Shown: positions 8,280 through 10,826 of the stretch, piece after piece | Layout of the letters: every line of letters begins with the position of its first letter | Position numbering within the stretch: position 1 is the first letter of the stretch | Source: Gammaproteobacteria bacterium | GTDB lineage: Bacteria; Pseudomonadota; Gammaproteobacteria; Eutrophobiales; Eutrophobiaceae | Assembly (NCBI GenBank): GCA_018676275.1 | Contig: JABHFC010000099.1 | Location: forward strand, 1-10,826 | Reading direction: 5' to 3' | DNA: 10,826 bases | Program-made: the position numbers and the translations under genes | Notes under the pieces: generated by a model | The model's database searches: none | Seen by the model: only the letters and a program-made list of their open reading frames with translations | What the model was told of the DNA's origin: nothing

Positions 8280-8818
8280 CTAGCGTGGCGCCGGTTGTGT
8301 AACTTTCAGGACAAACTCATTGACTCCCGGCAGACGTACAAGACCGCTCGCTGGATCATTGAATTCCAACTGGGTATTTACCGTTGCAGAGACAATACTG
8401 ACCATCGTGTCGCCCTCATCTGTGGGCATAATATATTGCTGAAGTGTTTGCACTCCCTGCACAGACTGCACGCGCAGTGCAGCATCTCGGGGAACGATCG
8501 AGTCCACCGCATCAGTAAGCCGACTCTTGTCGAAAAAATCATCTGACAAGACCTGTTCCAGATCACCAGAATTCCATTTGGATAAAACCTGGTTCACGGC
8601 CTCTGTTATCTGGCCCTTCTCGAGTTCTTTGGCCTGCTTTATTGCAACCGCACCGTCTGGCAAAGCGGATTTGATTTTTTTTGCTGTTGCGATTGGAACG
8701 ACCTGTCTGAATTGTCTTGCTTGAACAGAGCCGGATACATATGCGGCAACTGAACACACAAGCAAGCAAAAGATAAAATTTTTATGTGAGATAATTTTCA
8801 TCATACTAATTCCATTCA

Positions 8819-8819
<1 letters not shown>
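8280..8819 (-). CDS. Small predicted periplasmic protein, unknown function
   Basis: The 179-residue product has a probable signal peptide: basic KIISHK, hydrophobic core FIFCLLVCSVAAYV and a likely cleavage SVQA|RQ after residue 34. The mature part has a helical segment (about 45-82, AKKIKSALPDG... QVLSKWNSG), then LEQVLSDDFFDKSRLTDAV (88-106) and a strand-rich C-terminal half ending in GVNEFVLKVTQ. The alpha-then-beta pattern recalls NTF2/SnoaL-like folds, but this is a guess and no family is recognised. The first ATG (8817-8819) overlaps the upstream stop as TAATG, which favours it. Two ATGs at codons 6 and 7 are alternatives, with GGA 6 bases ahead and a more compact signal peptide. It sits between the large modular protein and the barrel gene and is probably a working partner of both. 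Confidence 0.85.
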
Positions 8820-10756
<1,937 letters not shown>

Positions 10757-10793
10757 CGAGTTAAGGAGTTACAATACCAAAACGAGGTGAACG

Positions 10794-10826
10794 ATGACAA
10801 CAGCAAAAAGAAGCAGACGAAAATAC
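10794..10826 (+). CDS. Possible divergent gene, first 11 codons only (runs off the window)
   Basis: On the plus strand GAGGTGA (10784-10790) is a good Shine-Dalgarno, placed correctly before the ATG at 10794-10796, and an in-frame TGA sits just upstream. The reading frame MTTAKRSRRKY continues off the window. The peptide is basic and too short to identify. It overlaps, on the opposite strand, the hydrophobic segment that may belong to the large minus-strand gene, so at most one of the two readings is likely to be the main one. Confidence 0.3.
   Translation, partial: MTTAKRSRRKY

Overview
The window looks like a chromosomal segment from a gammaproteobacterium. The mnmG (gidA) - rsmG (gidB) - parA - parB block, all on the minus strand, is the arrangement found close to the replication origin in many members of that class. 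The GTG starts, the mixed codon use and the Sec-type signal peptides also fit a Gram-negative host. The species cannot be named from this sequence alone.

Layout. Positions 1-3824 hold the origin-proximal housekeeping block, read right to left: mnmG (tRNA U34 modification), rsmG (16S rRNA m7G527 methylation, overlapping mnmG by 8 bases), parA and the first 128 codons of parB (chromosome segregation). A good sigma70-like promoter lies between rsmG and parA, so parAB can probably be transcribed separately. Next comes a gamma-type carbonic anhydrase family gene (3945-4478, minus), which occupies the place where mnmE is often found. Divergent from it is an M20 family metallopeptidase (4652-6061, plus).

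Positions 6069-10756 hold three minus-strand genes with the spacing of an operon. Transcription order is a 645-residue modular protein, a 179-residue protein with a signal peptide, and a 730-residue predicted outer-membrane beta-barrel with a C-terminal soluble domain. The first two overlap by one base (TAATG) and the last two are 18 bases apart. I do not recognise any of the three as a named family. The large protein consists of a highly acidic repeat region, a cysteine-bracketed helical or coiled-coil region, a Gly3-Thr3 and polyproline linker, a beta-rich domain and a short Cys/His tail. The working inference is a cell-envelope or secretion system: a barrel, a small periplasmic partner and a long surface or secreted protein.

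The most notable signals are in the large gene. Its acidic repeats encode the same peptide in two different codon 'dialects', which is strong evidence that the reading frame is translated and selected. Its N-terminus is doubtful: the annotated GTG start has no ribosome binding site and no signal peptide, yet an in-frame hydrophobic stretch lies just upstream, separated from it by a single TAA. The opposite strand at the same spot has a good ribosome binding site and an ATG leading off the window. No stretch above 300 bases lacks a gene, and I saw no RNA genes, insertion sequences, CRISPR arrays or canonical parS sites.
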